46,036 nucleotides of DNA, taken from positions 1-46,036 of IMG/VR virus record IMGVR_UViG_3300010396_000018, one strand, 5' to 3'. Every line of letters starts with the position of its first letter. Position 1 is the first letter of the stretch. Below the pieces are notes generated by a model. It was not told the DNA's origin. It searched no databases and saw only the letters and a program-made list of their open reading frames with translations. This document shows, piece after piece, positions 30,511-39,336 of the stretch. A program made the position numbers and the translations under genes. This DNA comes from a virus.

Positions 30511-30942
30511 ATGTCGACGCTCGAAGAAATCGAAAAACGCCGCGCCGAACGGCGCGCGAAGCACGACCAGGATCGTCTCGCGCAAGAGGCCCTGGATCTC
30601 GAAGCGATCGACGCGCTCGAGGCCTCAAGCGGCGAACCGCTACACACGATGACCGCGAACGGCTTCAAGCCCGGTGTCTCGGTCAAGATTGCGTTTCGCG
30701 CACCCACGGCGCTCGAGTACAAGCGTTACGCTGACATGATCGGCCGGGCGTCGCAGAAGAACGACCCCGCCGAGCGTCGGCGCGCTGCCGAGCTCCTTGC
30801 GGCGGCGTGCTGGGTTTATCCGGCAAAGGATACCGAAGAGCGCGCGGCGATGCTCGAGGCCTTTCCCGGCGTTCTGATTTCTCTTTCGATCGAGGCGGCG
30901 AAGGTCGCCGAGCTCCGGGCCGAAGACGAGGGAAAAGGCTGA
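30511..30942 (+). CDS. tail assembly chaperone (gpG-type), zero-frame product
   Basis: The 143-residue protein starts at ATG 30511, with AGGAGG six bases upstream. It is mostly helical and charged: LEEIEKRRAERRAKHDQDR, EYKRYADMIGRASQKN, ERRRAAELLAAACWV and AAMLEAFPGVLISL. It lies between tube and tape measure genes, the usual place for G-type chaperones that bind the tape measure protein. Its last codons contain a slippery heptamer (30930-30936) that allows production of a longer frameshifted form. Confidence 0.85.
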   Translation: MSTLEEIEKRRAERRAKHDQDRLAQEALDLEAIDALEASSGEPLHTMTANGFKPGVSVKIAFRAPTALEYKRYADMIGRASQKNDPAERRRAAELLAAACWVYPAKDTEERAAMLEAFPGVLISLSIEAAKVAELRAEDEGKG

Positions 30943-31100
30943 AGGCCCGCGTCGGCGAGGCGCAAACAAGCCCCGGCGCGCTGGCCGCTTGCTTCCTGGC
31001 GTGGCTCCCGCCCCCTGACGACGGCGTCGACCCCCGCGCCGCCGCGTTCGTGCTCGCCGAGACCGTCTTGCTCCATCGCCGAAGCCTCACACGAAAGTAA
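30930..31100 (+). CDS. frameshift extension of the tail chaperone (gpGT-type)
   Basis: The heptamer G GGA AAA at 30930-30936 has the X XXY YYZ form that promotes -1 slippage, close to the lambda G-GT site G GGA AAG. After slipping, translation continues from 30936 through RLKARVGEAQTS, ALAACFLAWLPPPDDGVD and AFVLAETVLLHRRS to the stop at 31100. This adds 54 residues for a fusion of about 196. The second frame has no start of its own. A small fraction of ribosomes is expected to shift. Confidence 0.85.
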   Translation, partial: GKRLKARVGEAQTSPGALAACFLAWLPPPDDGVDPRAAAFVLAETVLLHRRSLTRK

Positions 31101-31115
31101 AGCGGGCCTTTACCT

Positions 31116-33029
31116 ATGAGCGACGATTCGGCCACCTTTACCATCGATATCCCCGTCAACGCGCCGGGGGTCGATGCCGCTGCGTCAGCGATCGAGCGGC
31201 TGCAGGCCCAGTTGGACGCCGCGAGCAAGGCGGCGCTCGCGGCGTCCGATGCCGTGAAGGCGGGCGAGGCGTCGTACAGCGCGGCCCAGCGCTCGGCCGA
31301 CAACGCGGCGAAGGCCCTCGAGCGGATTGGGATCGCGGCCGAGGCCCAGCGCGGGAAGCTGCAGGCGGCGATGGACGCCGGAGACATGAAGGGTGCCGAG
31401 CGCGCGGCCTCGACGCTGCAGAACCTCATCCAGCGTCAGGCCGAGGCGGCAGCGAAGGCGCAGGCCGCGAAAACCGCGCTCGACGCGCAAGCCGCGTCCC
31501 TCGACAAGTTGCAGGCCGAGGCGAAGAAGGCCAGCGACGCCGAAGAGGCGTTGACGAAAGAGCTCGCGGCGGCCGAGAAATCAGAGAAGAACGATTCGAA
31601 AGCTGAAGAGAGCGTGGGCGAGGGTTTCAAGTTCGAAGGCCTCGAACGGGGCCTAAACAAGCTCGGGGGCCCTCTCGGGACGTTCGGCGCGAAGATCGCG
31701 GGCCTCGGCTCGGGCTACGACAAGCTCCAGAAGTCTCTTGGTGACTCCGCGCCTGAGGTGATCGCGGCGGTCGGAATCGCGGCCGTGGGCGCGGCGCTCG
31801 TCGCCGCCGCAGCCGCCGCGGTCGTGGCCATCGCGAAGATCGCAGAGTGGGCGATCGGGCTCGCGGACGCGAACCGGAACGCGCTGCTTCTCTCCCAGGG
31901 GATCACTCGAAGTATCGCGGGCGGGACCGCTCTCAACGGAGAGATCAATTCCCTGACGAAGACCCTTCCTCTGACTCAGGAAGAGCTTCAGGGGATGGCG
32001 CAGAACCTCGCAAACTCGGGGCTTCGGGGCCAGGCCCTGAGCACCGCCCTGGATCGAGCGGCGACGAACGCCGCGCGCCTGAAGTTCGGCCCGGACTTCG
32101 CGAAAGAGATGCTGTCCTTGGATCAACAGTCCAAGGTCTTTCAGGCGAACATCGCGCAGGTCTTCGGGGGCCTGAAGACGGACGCCCTCATGGAGGGGCT
32201 TCAGAAGCTGATTGCCCTGTTCGATCAGAATACAGCGAGCGGCAAAGCACTGAAGGCGCTCTTCGAGAGCCTGTTTCAGCCTCTCGTCGACTGGGTCGCG
32301 AAGCAGGCGCCGAAGATCGAACGGTTCTTTCTCCAGTTGGAAGTCTGGGTCATGAAGGGAATGCTGATGATCAAGCCCTACGGCTCGACCATTGGCAAGG
32401 TGCTCGAGGCGTTGGCGATCGGAATTGGCGCCGTCGTCGCGGTGGTCGCCCTGTTCGCGGCGGGCGTAGTAATGGCCATCGGGGCGATTCTCGTGGTCAT
32501 CGGCGGACTCGTCGCCGGGGTCGTGTGGCTCGGCGTCGAGTTCGTGAAGGCTCAGACGGCCGTCGCGAATTTCTTCAAAGGCCTCGACCTCGGTGCCATG
32601 GGCAAGAACTTGATCGATGGTCTCGTGAACGGGATCAAGAACGGGGCGACCGCCGTCTTGAACGCGATGAAGGGCGTGGTCCAGGGCGCGATTGATGGGG
32701 CGAAGAAGCTCCTGGGGATCGCGTCGCCGTCGAAGGTCTTCGCCGAGATCGGAATGCAGACCGGCGCCGGCATGCAGGGCGGCGTCGAGAAATCGGCGGG
32801 CGGCGTGCAAGGCGCGCTCGAGTCGATGGTCTCGCCCCCGCTCGCGAGTGCGGGGAAGGGCGGCGCGATGCCGGCCGGCGGAGGCGCCGGAGCGAAGGGC
32901 AGCCACACGTTCCAGATCATCATCAACGGCGTCGCCGGGGCCGAGGAAGCGGTTCAGCAAATCGTTGAGTCGGTGACGCGGATCTTGGAGGGCGATACGT
33001 CGCAAGTCGGCGCGGTCGCTCCAGGCTGA
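31116..33029 (+). CDS. tail tape measure protein
   Basis: The 637-residue protein starts at ATG 31116. Residues about 20-165 are Ala/Lys/Glu-rich coiled coil (AASAIERLQAQLDAASKAAL and similar). Hydrophobic segments lie near 210-245 (VIAAVGIAAVGAALVAAAAA) and 425-475 (two to three predicted membrane helices, IGIGAVVAVVALFAAGVV). A C-terminal amphipathic region (NAMKGVVQGAIDGAKKLLG) and Gly-rich tail follow. Using the usual rule of about 0.15 nm per residue, the tail would be near 95 nm long. Confidence 0.93.
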   Translation: MSDDSATFTIDIPVNAPGVDAAASAIERLQAQLDAASKAALAASDAVKAGEASYSAAQRSADNAAKALERIGIAAEAQRGKLQAAMDAGDMKGAERAASTLQNLIQRQAEAAAKAQAAKTALDAQAASLDKLQAEAKKASDAEEALTKELAAAEKSEKNDSKAEESVGEGFKFEGLERGLNKLGGPLGTFGAKIAGLGSGYDKLQKSLGDSAPEVIAAVGIAAVGAALVAAAAAAVVAIAKIAEWAIGLADANRNALLLSQGITRSIAGGTALNGEINSLTKTLPLTQEELQGMAQNLANSGLRGQALSTALDRAATNAARLKFGPDFAKEMLSLDQQSKVFQANIAQVFGGLKTDALMEGLQKLIALFDQNTASGKALKALFESLFQPLVDWVAKQAPKIERFFLQLEVWVMKGMLMIKPYGSTIGKVLEALAIGIGAVVAVVALFAAGVVMAIGAILVVIGGLVAGVVWLGVEFVKAQTAVANFFKGLDLGAMGKNLIDGLVNGIKNGATAVLNAMKGVVQGAIDGAKKLLGIASPSKVFAEIGMQTGAGMQGGVEKSAGGVQGALESMVSPPLASAGKGGAMPAGGGAGAKGSHTFQIIINGVAGAEEAVQQIVESVTRILEGDTSQVGAVAPG

Positions 33030-33568
33030 TGCCGAACGTAATCGATGACGAGGATCTGTATAACGTGATCGTGCTAGGGGGCGTCTCGTCCCCGGGCAAG
33101 GTCACGTTGTCAGGCCACGACCGTGTCACGAACTGGGACGTGAAAACGTCCCCGTATCTCAACGGCGCCACGACGACGTTGAAAGGCACCCCACCGATCG
33201 AGTTCTCGGCCTCGTTCTACTTGGTCAAGGACGTGGCCCAGGGCACTGACGATTTCGCGGACTGGGACACGTTCGTCCAGATCATCAATACGACGGTCGC
33301 CGGGAACAAGCCGAAGGCCCTCGACATTTATCACCCGGACCTCGCTGCGAACGACATCAAGAGCGTCGTCAAGGCCTCGATCGGCGGCATGGTCTACGAC
33401 GGCAAGGGCGGCGGCACGGTCCTCGTCAAGTTTCAGGAATACCGGCCGCCGCGGATTCAGGGCGGTACACCGAAGGGCAGCGGCAAAGGCGGACCGGATC
33501 CGAATCAGGACCTGAAAAACGAACTCAATCAGCTCACGAATCAGTACCAGAACACACCATGGGGATAG
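33029..33568 (+). CDS. tail tip/baseplate protein
   Basis: The 179-residue protein starts at ATG 33029 (TGATG overlap with the tape measure stop). It is beta-rich: EDLYNVIVLGGVSSPGKVTL, HDRVTNWDVKTSP, PIEFSASFYLVKD, KSVVKASIGGMVYDGKGG and VLVKFQEYRPPR, then a Gly/Lys/Gln-rich tail. The place between tape measure and hub genes is that of LysM or hub-adaptor proteins in contractile tails, though no LysM motif is seen. It overlaps the hub gene by 10 bases. Confidence 0.65.
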   Translation: MPNVIDDEDLYNVIVLGGVSSPGKVTLSGHDRVTNWDVKTSPYLNGATTTLKGTPPIEFSASFYLVKDVAQGTDDFADWDTFVQIINTTVAGNKPKALDIYHPDLAANDIKSVVKASIGGMVYDGKGGGTVLVKFQEYRPPRIQGGTPKGSGKGGPDPNQDLKNELNQLTNQYQNTPWG

Positions 33569-34815
33569 CGGCTTCGCTCAACGGAAACCGCGTCACGGAC
33601 GTGCGCTCCACGATCCCCGGTTGGGGGGTCTCGTACCACGACGTGACCGTGGACGGGAACGTGACCCTCTCCGGCGCCGTGACCCTGGTAGTCGCGGACC
33701 TGACCATCGCCGGAACGATCCTGACGGGCGGTTCGTCGGGCGCGGGACGTTCTTTCTTCCGCCTCGTCGCCGGTGCCGGGGGGTGGGGGAAGCAGCTCCC
33801 GGCGAAGAGCTACTCGAACGATTTCGGGGTCAAGCTCCTGACGGTCCTGCAGGACGCGGCGACGGCCGTGGGCGAGACGCTGGACACGACCACGATCGAT
33901 CCGAAGGCGACCTTGGGGCCGTTCTTCGTCCGCCCTGCGGGGCCTGCGTGCCGGCTCCTGGAGCAGCTCTCCTCAAGCTCCTGGTACATCGGCGAGGATG
34001 GGAAGACGCGCCTCGGTGCCCGCCCGGCGACGACGCTCTCCACGAAGGTCACGTACGTGGTCCCGCTCGACCTCGCGCGGGGGACCGTCACGATCGCGAG
34101 CGAGACGATCGCCAACATCCTGCCGGGCCTCGCCGTCGACGGGCTCACGGCGGTCGACGTGGAGCACGAGTACTCGGCGGCGAACGGGCTCCGGTCGAAG
34201 ATCTGGGGGCGGCAAGGTGGGGCGGCGTCGCGTCGGATCTCGGCGCTTCGGGCACTTGTCGATCAGCTTGACCCCGACCGGGCTTTTCGCGGGACATGGG
34301 AATACCGGATCGTGACCCAGGACGGCGTTCGTCTGAACCTGCAGCCGGTGCGTGCGTCGTCCGGTATGCCCGACCTCGCGCGCGTCATGGTGCGCCCCGG
34401 GGTCCCCGGCTTCAGCGCTCAGCACATGCTCGGCGCCCGGGTGCTCGTCACGTTCGTGGACGGTGACCCGAGTCGGCCCGTTGTCGTGAGCTTCGAGGAT
34501 GCCGAGGGCTCGGGCTTCTCGCCGTCGTCCGTGTCGATCAGCGCGGGCGGCATGGCGGCGACCGAGCACGTGACGACGATCGAAGCCGTCGTGAATTTGC
34601 TGATGGCACTCATGCCGGCGGTCATTACCGGCGGCTCGCCGGCGCCATTGACCGATCCGCAGTTGGCCGCAGCCGTTGCGGCTGCAGCTTCGGCGGACCT
34701 GACTACGTCAGCGCCTCTGTCTATGGCCGCGATTCTGACCGCCCTATCGGCCAAATCAAGCGATCAGACCGGGACGAAGCCAGGTGTCGGATGTCCGAAT
34801 CTGAAAGTCGGATAA
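33559..34815 (+). CDS. baseplate hub/spike protein
   Basis: The 418-residue protein starts at ATG 33559. The first 230 residues look like a hub domain (LNGNRVTDVRSTIPGWG, FGVKLLTVLQDAATAVGE, LLEQLSSSSWYIGEDGKTR, AANGLRSKIWGR). Residues about 270-325 resemble the OB-type domain of gp5/gpV spikes: LARVMVRPGVPGFSAQHML, ARVLVTFVDGDPSRPVVVSF. The C-terminus is Ala-rich and ends with GVGCPNLKVG. It should sit on the tail axis under the tube and help pierce the envelope. Confidence 0.75.
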   Translation: MGIAASLNGNRVTDVRSTIPGWGVSYHDVTVDGNVTLSGAVTLVVADLTIAGTILTGGSSGAGRSFFRLVAGAGGWGKQLPAKSYSNDFGVKLLTVLQDAATAVGETLDTTTIDPKATLGPFFVRPAGPACRLLEQLSSSSWYIGEDGKTRLGARPATTLSTKVTYVVPLDLARGTVTIASETIANILPGLAVDGLTAVDVEHEYSAANGLRSKIWGRQGGAASRRISALRALVDQLDPDRAFRGTWEYRIVTQDGVRLNLQPVRASSGMPDLARVMVRPGVPGFSAQHMLGARVLVTFVDGDPSRPVVVSFEDAEGSGFSPSSVSISAGGMAATEHVTTIEAVVNLLMALMPAVITGGSPAPLTDPQLAAAVAAAASADLTTSAPLSMAAILTALSAKSSDQTGTKPGVGCPNLKVG

Positions 34816-35042
34816 TGCAAGTCGCTGATCTGACCGACGACGAGGCCCAAACCGCGGCCTACATCGCCGGGATCTTCGACTGGCGCGACCGAGACCACTT
34901 GAATGCACTTCTCGAGGCCTGGCCTTGCCTTCCCCTGCCCCCGTCAATTTCGGAACCGATACCTCGTGTACGGATTCCCTCCGAACCGGGCGCCTCGTCT
35001 CCGGCCCCCGGCTCGTCGCCGAGGCCTGTTACCGGCGCCTGA
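34815..35042 (+). CDS. 75-residue hypothetical protein overlapping gp25
   Basis: ATG 34815 overlaps the hub stop as TAATG. The first 40 residues read like a protein (MQVADLTDDEAQTAAYIAG, FDWRDRDHLNALLEAW). The rest is Pro/Ser-rich and overlaps the gp25 gene out of frame by 118 bases. The gp25 start may instead be reached by a frameshift from this frame near 34920, giving a longer fused protein. I favour a separate small gene, with modest confidence. Confidence 0.45.
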   Translation: MQVADLTDDEAQTAAYIAGIFDWRDRDHLNALLEAWPCLPLPPSISEPIPRVRIPSEPGASSPAPGSSPRPVTGA

Positions 35043-35341
35043 TCACACCTCGAGGCTCCCTCTTTGGGGGCGACGATGAAGCGAATTACGGGCTCGATCT
35101 CGCGGACCTAATCGGCTCCGTCTCGACGAAAGCGCAAGTCGCCGCGCTGCCCGGGCAGATTCAGACCGAGCTTCTCAAGGACGAGCGGATCACGTCGGCG
35201 TCCGCGACGGTCACGGCGTCGAAGTCCGGGCCCTCGGTCACCTACCAGATCTCGATCAGCGCCCAGACGGACGCCGGGCCGTTTTCGCTCGTCCTTTCCG
35301 TGTCTGACGTCACCGTATCGCTTTTGGGAATGCAGGCATGA
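34925..35341 (+). CDS. baseplate wedge protein, gp25/W-like
   Basis: The 138-residue protein is read from TTG 34925, with GAGG nine bases upstream; no ATG or GTG fits the family N-terminus. FGTDTSCT, LVSGPRLVAEACYRRLITP, RGSLFGGDDEANYGLDLADL and the C-terminal strand ISISAQTDAGPFSLVLSVS are typical of GPW/gp25 wedge proteins. These join baseplate wedges to the hub and start sheath assembly. Confidence 0.85.
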   Translation: MPSPAPVNFGTDTSCTDSLRTGRLVSGPRLVAEACYRRLITPRGSLFGGDDEANYGLDLADLIGSVSTKAQVAALPGQIQTELLKDERITSASATVTASKSGPSVTYQISISAQTDAGPFSLVLSVSDVTVSLLGMQA

Positions 35342-36513
35342 GCCAGACCCCCAGCCTGGAAAGTTTGCTGATCCAGCAAACTCAACCCCAGATCTACGCG
35401 GCGGCCCTGCAGATCGCGCAGACCCTCGGTCTGCCCGTCTCGTCCTGGCAGGCGGGCGATCCGACCCGGTCTCTCTATTATCTCGAGTCGCAGATCCTTG
35501 CCGCCCTGGAGCAAGTCGTCGTCGGCTACATTCAGTCCGGTTTTCTGGACTACGCCTCGGGTACGTGGCTGCAGATCCTCGCGCAACAGGTGTTCGGGGT
35601 CACGGTCCCCGCGGCGACGTACGCCGAGACGAGCGTCACCCTCACGAATTCCGGCGGCGCCGTTTATATCCTCGAGGCGGGCGATCTGACGTTCCGGAAT
35701 TCGACGACGGGGGCCACGTATCACAACACGTCCGGCGGCACGTTGCCGGCTATCGTCGGCAGCACGCCCGGGACCCTGTCCGTCACGGTGACCGCGGACC
35801 AGGCGGGCTCCGCGGGCTCGGCATCAGCGGGCGAGATCGACGCGCTCGTGACTACGCTCCTGGGAGTCACCGTCACGAACCCAGCGGCGGCCGTGGGCGT
35901 CGATCAACAGGACGATTCGGTGACCCGGCAGCAATGCCGGAACAAGTTAGGATCCCTCTCGCCCAACGGCCCCGCGTCCGCGTACTCGTACGTCGCGCAG
36001 AATTCAACCCTTACCGGGATCCAGACGGTCACGCGCTCGCGCGTGTATCCGGACTCAGACACCGGCGACGTTCAGATTTACGTGGCTGGCCCGAGCGGCG
36101 GCGTCTCCTCGGGCGACGTCGCCGCCGTTCAGAGTGCGATCGAGAAGTGGGCAACGCCCCTGTGTATCACGCCGACCGTTTCGAGCGCGAACAACGTCAC
36201 GGTGAACGTGACCTATACGCTTTGGGTTTACCAGAGCATCAATCAGACCTCGTCGCAGATACAGGCGTCCGTGCAAACGGCCCTCGAGAACCTGTTCGCA
36301 GCCCGGCCCATCGGCGGCGACATCATTCCGCCGGCGACGACGGGCGCCATGTACGTCTCCCTGATCGAGTCCGCGATTCGGAACGTGGTCGACCCTCAGG
36401 CCTTTCGCGTGTCCGTCTCGGCGCCCTCGAGTGATACGGCGCTCGGAAACGGTGACGTGCCGGTGCTCGGGACCGTGATGGCAACAGTGACCTTCGTACC
36501 CGACCCCCAGTGA
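35338..36513 (+). CDS. baseplate J-like protein
   Basis: The 391-residue protein starts at ATG 35338 (ATGA overlap). Features of the J family are a helical N-terminus (LESLLIQQTQPQIYAAALQ), YASGTWLQILAQQVFGV, the beta domain AAGDLTF-like (ILEAGDLTFRNSTTGATY), then NKLGSLSPNGPASAYSYVA, VQIYVAGPSGGVS and a C-terminal VNVTYTLWVYQS. It forms the wedge ring around the hub. GTGA joins it to the next gene. Confidence 0.88.
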   Translation: MSQTPSLESLLIQQTQPQIYAAALQIAQTLGLPVSSWQAGDPTRSLYYLESQILAALEQVVVGYIQSGFLDYASGTWLQILAQQVFGVTVPAATYAETSVTLTNSGGAVYILEAGDLTFRNSTTGATYHNTSGGTLPAIVGSTPGTLSVTVTADQAGSAGSASAGEIDALVTTLLGVTVTNPAAAVGVDQQDDSVTRQQCRNKLGSLSPNGPASAYSYVAQNSTLTGIQTVTRSRVYPDSDTGDVQIYVAGPSGGVSSGDVAAVQSAIEKWATPLCITPTVSSANNVTVNVTYTLWVYQSINQTSSQIQASVQTALENLFAARPIGGDIIPPATTGAMYVSLIESAIRNVVDPQAFRVSVSAPSSDTALGNGDVPVLGTVMATVTFVPDPQ

Positions 36514-37334
36514 CCCCAGCAATGAACACGAACTTTCGCTCGGCCCGGAAGTTCATGGGGCCCGCATGGCTCACGACCGAGGGCGATTCGGGACTCGTCG
36601 GCTATTCGCTGGACGCGGTCAAAGACGCGTTCATGGAGCGCCTTCGGCAAGGTCTCCTCGCGCGCCTCCCGCAGAACGAACCCACGGGACAGACGACACC
36701 CGCGGACGACGCCTTGGCGGCGATGGGCCGGGACCGGCGAATCGTCCGGGGGCTGAACGAGGTCGCTCCGACGTACGCCGCGCGGCTCCTGCGCTGGCTC
36801 GACGACTGGCAGACGGCCGGGAACCCGTTCGCCTTGCTGAAACAGTTGGCGGCCTACTGCGGGGACGGCCCGGCTTTTCGAACCGTCGACGCACGCGGGA
36901 ACTGGTACTCGCTCGCCGCTGACGGAACGCCCTCGGTTCTGGTCAATCAGGCTAACTGGGATTGGGACTCGGACCCTTCGGCGCTCGCGAAATGGTCCCG
37001 GTTCTGGGTCATCATCTACCCGAACGGCCTTTGGCTACCGGGGCCGACTTATGGCGCGTCCGGCATCGCGTGGGGTGACACTGACCGCACGTGGGGCTCG
37101 ACGGCGACACCGGAAGAAGTGGCGAGTGTTCGTGGCATCGTCTCGGACTGGAAGCCGGCCGGGACCCGGTGCGTGAACATCGTCTTGGCTTTCGATAACA
37201 CAAGCTTCGATCCCGCGACGACGCGCGACGGGACCGGCCTCCCAGACGGGACATGGGGGCGCTGGAGCAAGGTCTCCGGCGGCGCCTACGTGCCCTCTCG
37301 TCTTTCGAGTGCTCGCTATTGGGATGGGGTGTAA
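36510..37334 (+). CDS. gpI-like tail/baseplate protein
   Basis: The 274-residue protein starts at GTG 36510 (GTGA overlap); ATG 36522 is an alternative. It has short helical and strand parts with many Trp: LLRWLDDWQTAGNPFALLK, VNQANWDWDSDP, WSRFWVIIYPNGLWLPG and WGSTATPEEVASVRGIVSDWKP. Such Trp-rich proteins with PEEVASVRGIV near the C-terminus follow J in phages of myxobacterial and actinobacterial type and link fibres to the baseplate. Confidence 0.7.
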   Translation: MTPAMNTNFRSARKFMGPAWLTTEGDSGLVGYSLDAVKDAFMERLRQGLLARLPQNEPTGQTTPADDALAAMGRDRRIVRGLNEVAPTYAARLLRWLDDWQTAGNPFALLKQLAAYCGDGPAFRTVDARGNWYSLAADGTPSVLVNQANWDWDSDPSALAKWSRFWVIIYPNGLWLPGPTYGASGIAWGDTDRTWGSTATPEEVASVRGIVSDWKPAGTRCVNIVLAFDNTSFDPATTRDGTGLPDGTWGRWSKVSGGAYVPSRLSSARYWDGV

Positions 37335-37335
37335 C

Positions 37336-39336
37336 GTGGCCGTTGATCAATCCTGGGCTGAATCGCTTATCGCCGGCTACAAGGCGATTCAGGTCAGCGG
37401 TGTTGCCCTCCCTGCACGCAATTCGCTGACCCTCGGCGCCGGTCTCTCTGCCGTCGACGATCCGACGAATCAGGCGACCGTCCTGAGCGTGCCTCAGCTC
37501 GACGGTCTTCAGATAAACGTGCGCGCCGTCGGAGCGCTCGGGAACGGCACCCACGATGACACGTCAGCCATTCAGGCGGCGGCGACCGCGCTGTCTCTCC
37601 TTGGGGGCGGCAAAGTCAAGCTCCCGTCCGGGAATTACCTGGTCTCGAATCAAATCAATGCGCCCGCCGGCGTTTCTTTCGAGGGCGATGGTCGAGGCAA
37701 CACGACGATTACGTGCTCGGGGACAGCGGCGGTCTTCCACCTGTTCTCCGCGACATCCCAAAATGGAGTTTCCTTCCGAGACTTCTCGGTCATCGGCAAC
37801 GGCAACGCCCCGTCCTCCCTTGGTCTCGCCAACGGGATCAACCTGACGAACTGCAACGGCGTAGTGATCCAAAACGTGTACGTCACCGGCAGCGGCGGCG
37901 CCGGAGCGTTCTTGGACACCTGCAACGACGTGGTCATTGCCGACAGCACTTTTTACGAGTGCGGTCAGTCGCCAAACACCGAGGACCATGGAGTTGGCAT
38001 CGCGGCGACCAGTGGCCCGATCGACAACTACCGGATCACCGGATGCACGTTTTCGAACAGTGCTCGCAAGGGTCTGGGCTGGGACGGATTTGGTAACACC
38101 GTCACCAACTTCGTCGTGGCCGGGTGCACGTTCGAGAACAACGGCCTGAACGGAATCGCGTTCAACGGCTTCTCGTCGTCTCAGAACAACAACGCTGGCA
38201 CCATTTCCGGATGCAGCTTCTACGAAGAGGTCAACCCGATCCAGTTGGGCAGCCTGGCTGGGTTCACGATCTCCGGCTGCACGATGTTCAAGACGCGAGG
38301 CAGCGCCCAAGTTTACTTGGACGACTGCCATCAGGGATCCATCGTAGGTAATTCGATGGGCAACCCGTCCGTGTCGATGACCGGCTCGCCGTCTATCACC
38401 TTCGCGAGTGGTGGGCACACGATCACGCGCGCGACCGGGTCCTTCATTACGGACGGATTCGTTGTCGGCAACACGGTGACAGTCGGCGGATCGACGTCGA
38501 ACAACGGCACGCACGGACCGATCACGAGCCTGTCTGCGACCGTCATGACGTTCGCGAGCGGGATCACCACCGAAGGCCCCGACAGCGGGGTCACCATTGC
38601 CGTCTCGAACGACACTAACGGCGTTCTGTGCCAAGATAACATCGCCGTATGCACGTTTCTCTCGCTGGTCGGCAATACCATCTACAACCTGACCGACACG
38701 GGTATCGTGTTGGTCGGTGTCACGGACAGCGTAATTGCCAGCAACAACATCAACGGCAACGCCTACGGCATCAAGGAAGAAAGCGGCGCAACGCGTAACC
38801 TTATCTACGGCAACAACTCCAGCGGAAACTCGACAGCAAATTACGTCCTTCTCAGCTCGGCCTCAGTCGAGGCGCCGTCGATCACCTTCCCCGGGACGTC
38901 AGCGGCTAGTGGGCTTCTGCGCGGGCCGACGGCAAGCAATTGGATCGCGGTGCGCAACTCCGGCAACAGCGCGGACGTCGTAATTGTCCAAACGGACGCC
39001 TCGGCTGACGCGTTCTTCGGGGCCCCGGGATTCGCCGGCGCGTCAGGGATCCCCACGGCCACGCTGGGGGCAGACTCCGCCGTCTGGATCGGAGTTGACG
39101 GCTCGAAGTACATCGTCTGCAACACCACGGGAATCGGGTTCTATCCAGGGACGACGCCAGTCGCGCAACCTACGCGAGTCGGTCAGCTCACGAGCGGCGG
39201 GGGCAGCGCAGGCAGCGGGACGACCGACGTCGGATCGAGCTTCAGCCAGTCGACTCTGAACAACAACTTCACGACTTTGGTCGCAAGGATCAATGCTCTG
39301 GAGCTTGTCCTGCACAACGTGGGGCTTACGCAATGA
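37336..39336 (+). CDS. beta-helix tailspike (pectate-lyase-like fold)
   Basis: The 666-residue protein is read from GTG 37336, with TGGGGTG just upstream; ATG 37324 is possible. A short N-terminal adaptor is followed by NVRAVGALGNGTHDDTSAIQ and KVKLPSGNYLVSNQINAPAG, the entry of a right-handed beta-helix. Repeating strands (ITGCTFSNSARKGLGWDG, VVAGCTFENNGLNGIAF, ISGCSFYEE) continue to about residue 500. Residues about 351-425 hold one copy of the domain duplicated in the sheath. The C-terminus (STLNNNFTTLVARINALELV) is a trimerisation-type helix. It should bind or cut a host surface polysaccharide; no catalytic residues can be assigned. Confidence 0.88.
   Translation: MAVDQSWAESLIAGYKAIQVSGVALPARNSLTLGAGLSAVDDPTNQATVLSVPQLDGLQINVRAVGALGNGTHDDTSAIQAAATALSLLGGGKVKLPSGNYLVSNQINAPAGVSFEGDGRGNTTITCSGTAAVFHLFSATSQNGVSFRDFSVIGNGNAPSSLGLANGINLTNCNGVVIQNVYVTGSGGAGAFLDTCNDVVIADSTFYECGQSPNTEDHGVGIAATSGPIDNYRITGCTFSNSARKGLGWDGFGNTVTNFVVAGCTFENNGLNGIAFNGFSSSQNNNAGTISGCSFYEEVNPIQLGSLAGFTISGCTMFKTRGSAQVYLDDCHQGSIVGNSMGNPSVSMTGSPSITFASGGHTITRATGSFITDGFVVGNTVTVGGSTSNNGTHGPITSLSATVMTFASGITTEGPDSGVTIAVSNDTNGVLCQDNIAVCTFLSLVGNTIYNLTDTGIVLVGVTDSVIASNNINGNAYGIKEESGATRNLIYGNNSSGNSTANYVLLSSASVEAPSITFPGTSAASGLLRGPTASNWIAVRNSGNSADVVIVQTDASADAFFGAPGFAGASGIPTATLGADSAVWIGVDGSKYIVCNTTGIGFYPGTTPVAQPTRVGQLTSGGGSAGSGTTDVGSSFSQSTLNNNFTTLVARINALELVLHNVGLTQ

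Noticed and set aside
37564-38634. 356-codon leftward frame inside the tailspike gene
   Set aside because: It is a GC-rich antisense shadow; the sense strand has a clear beta-helix protein.
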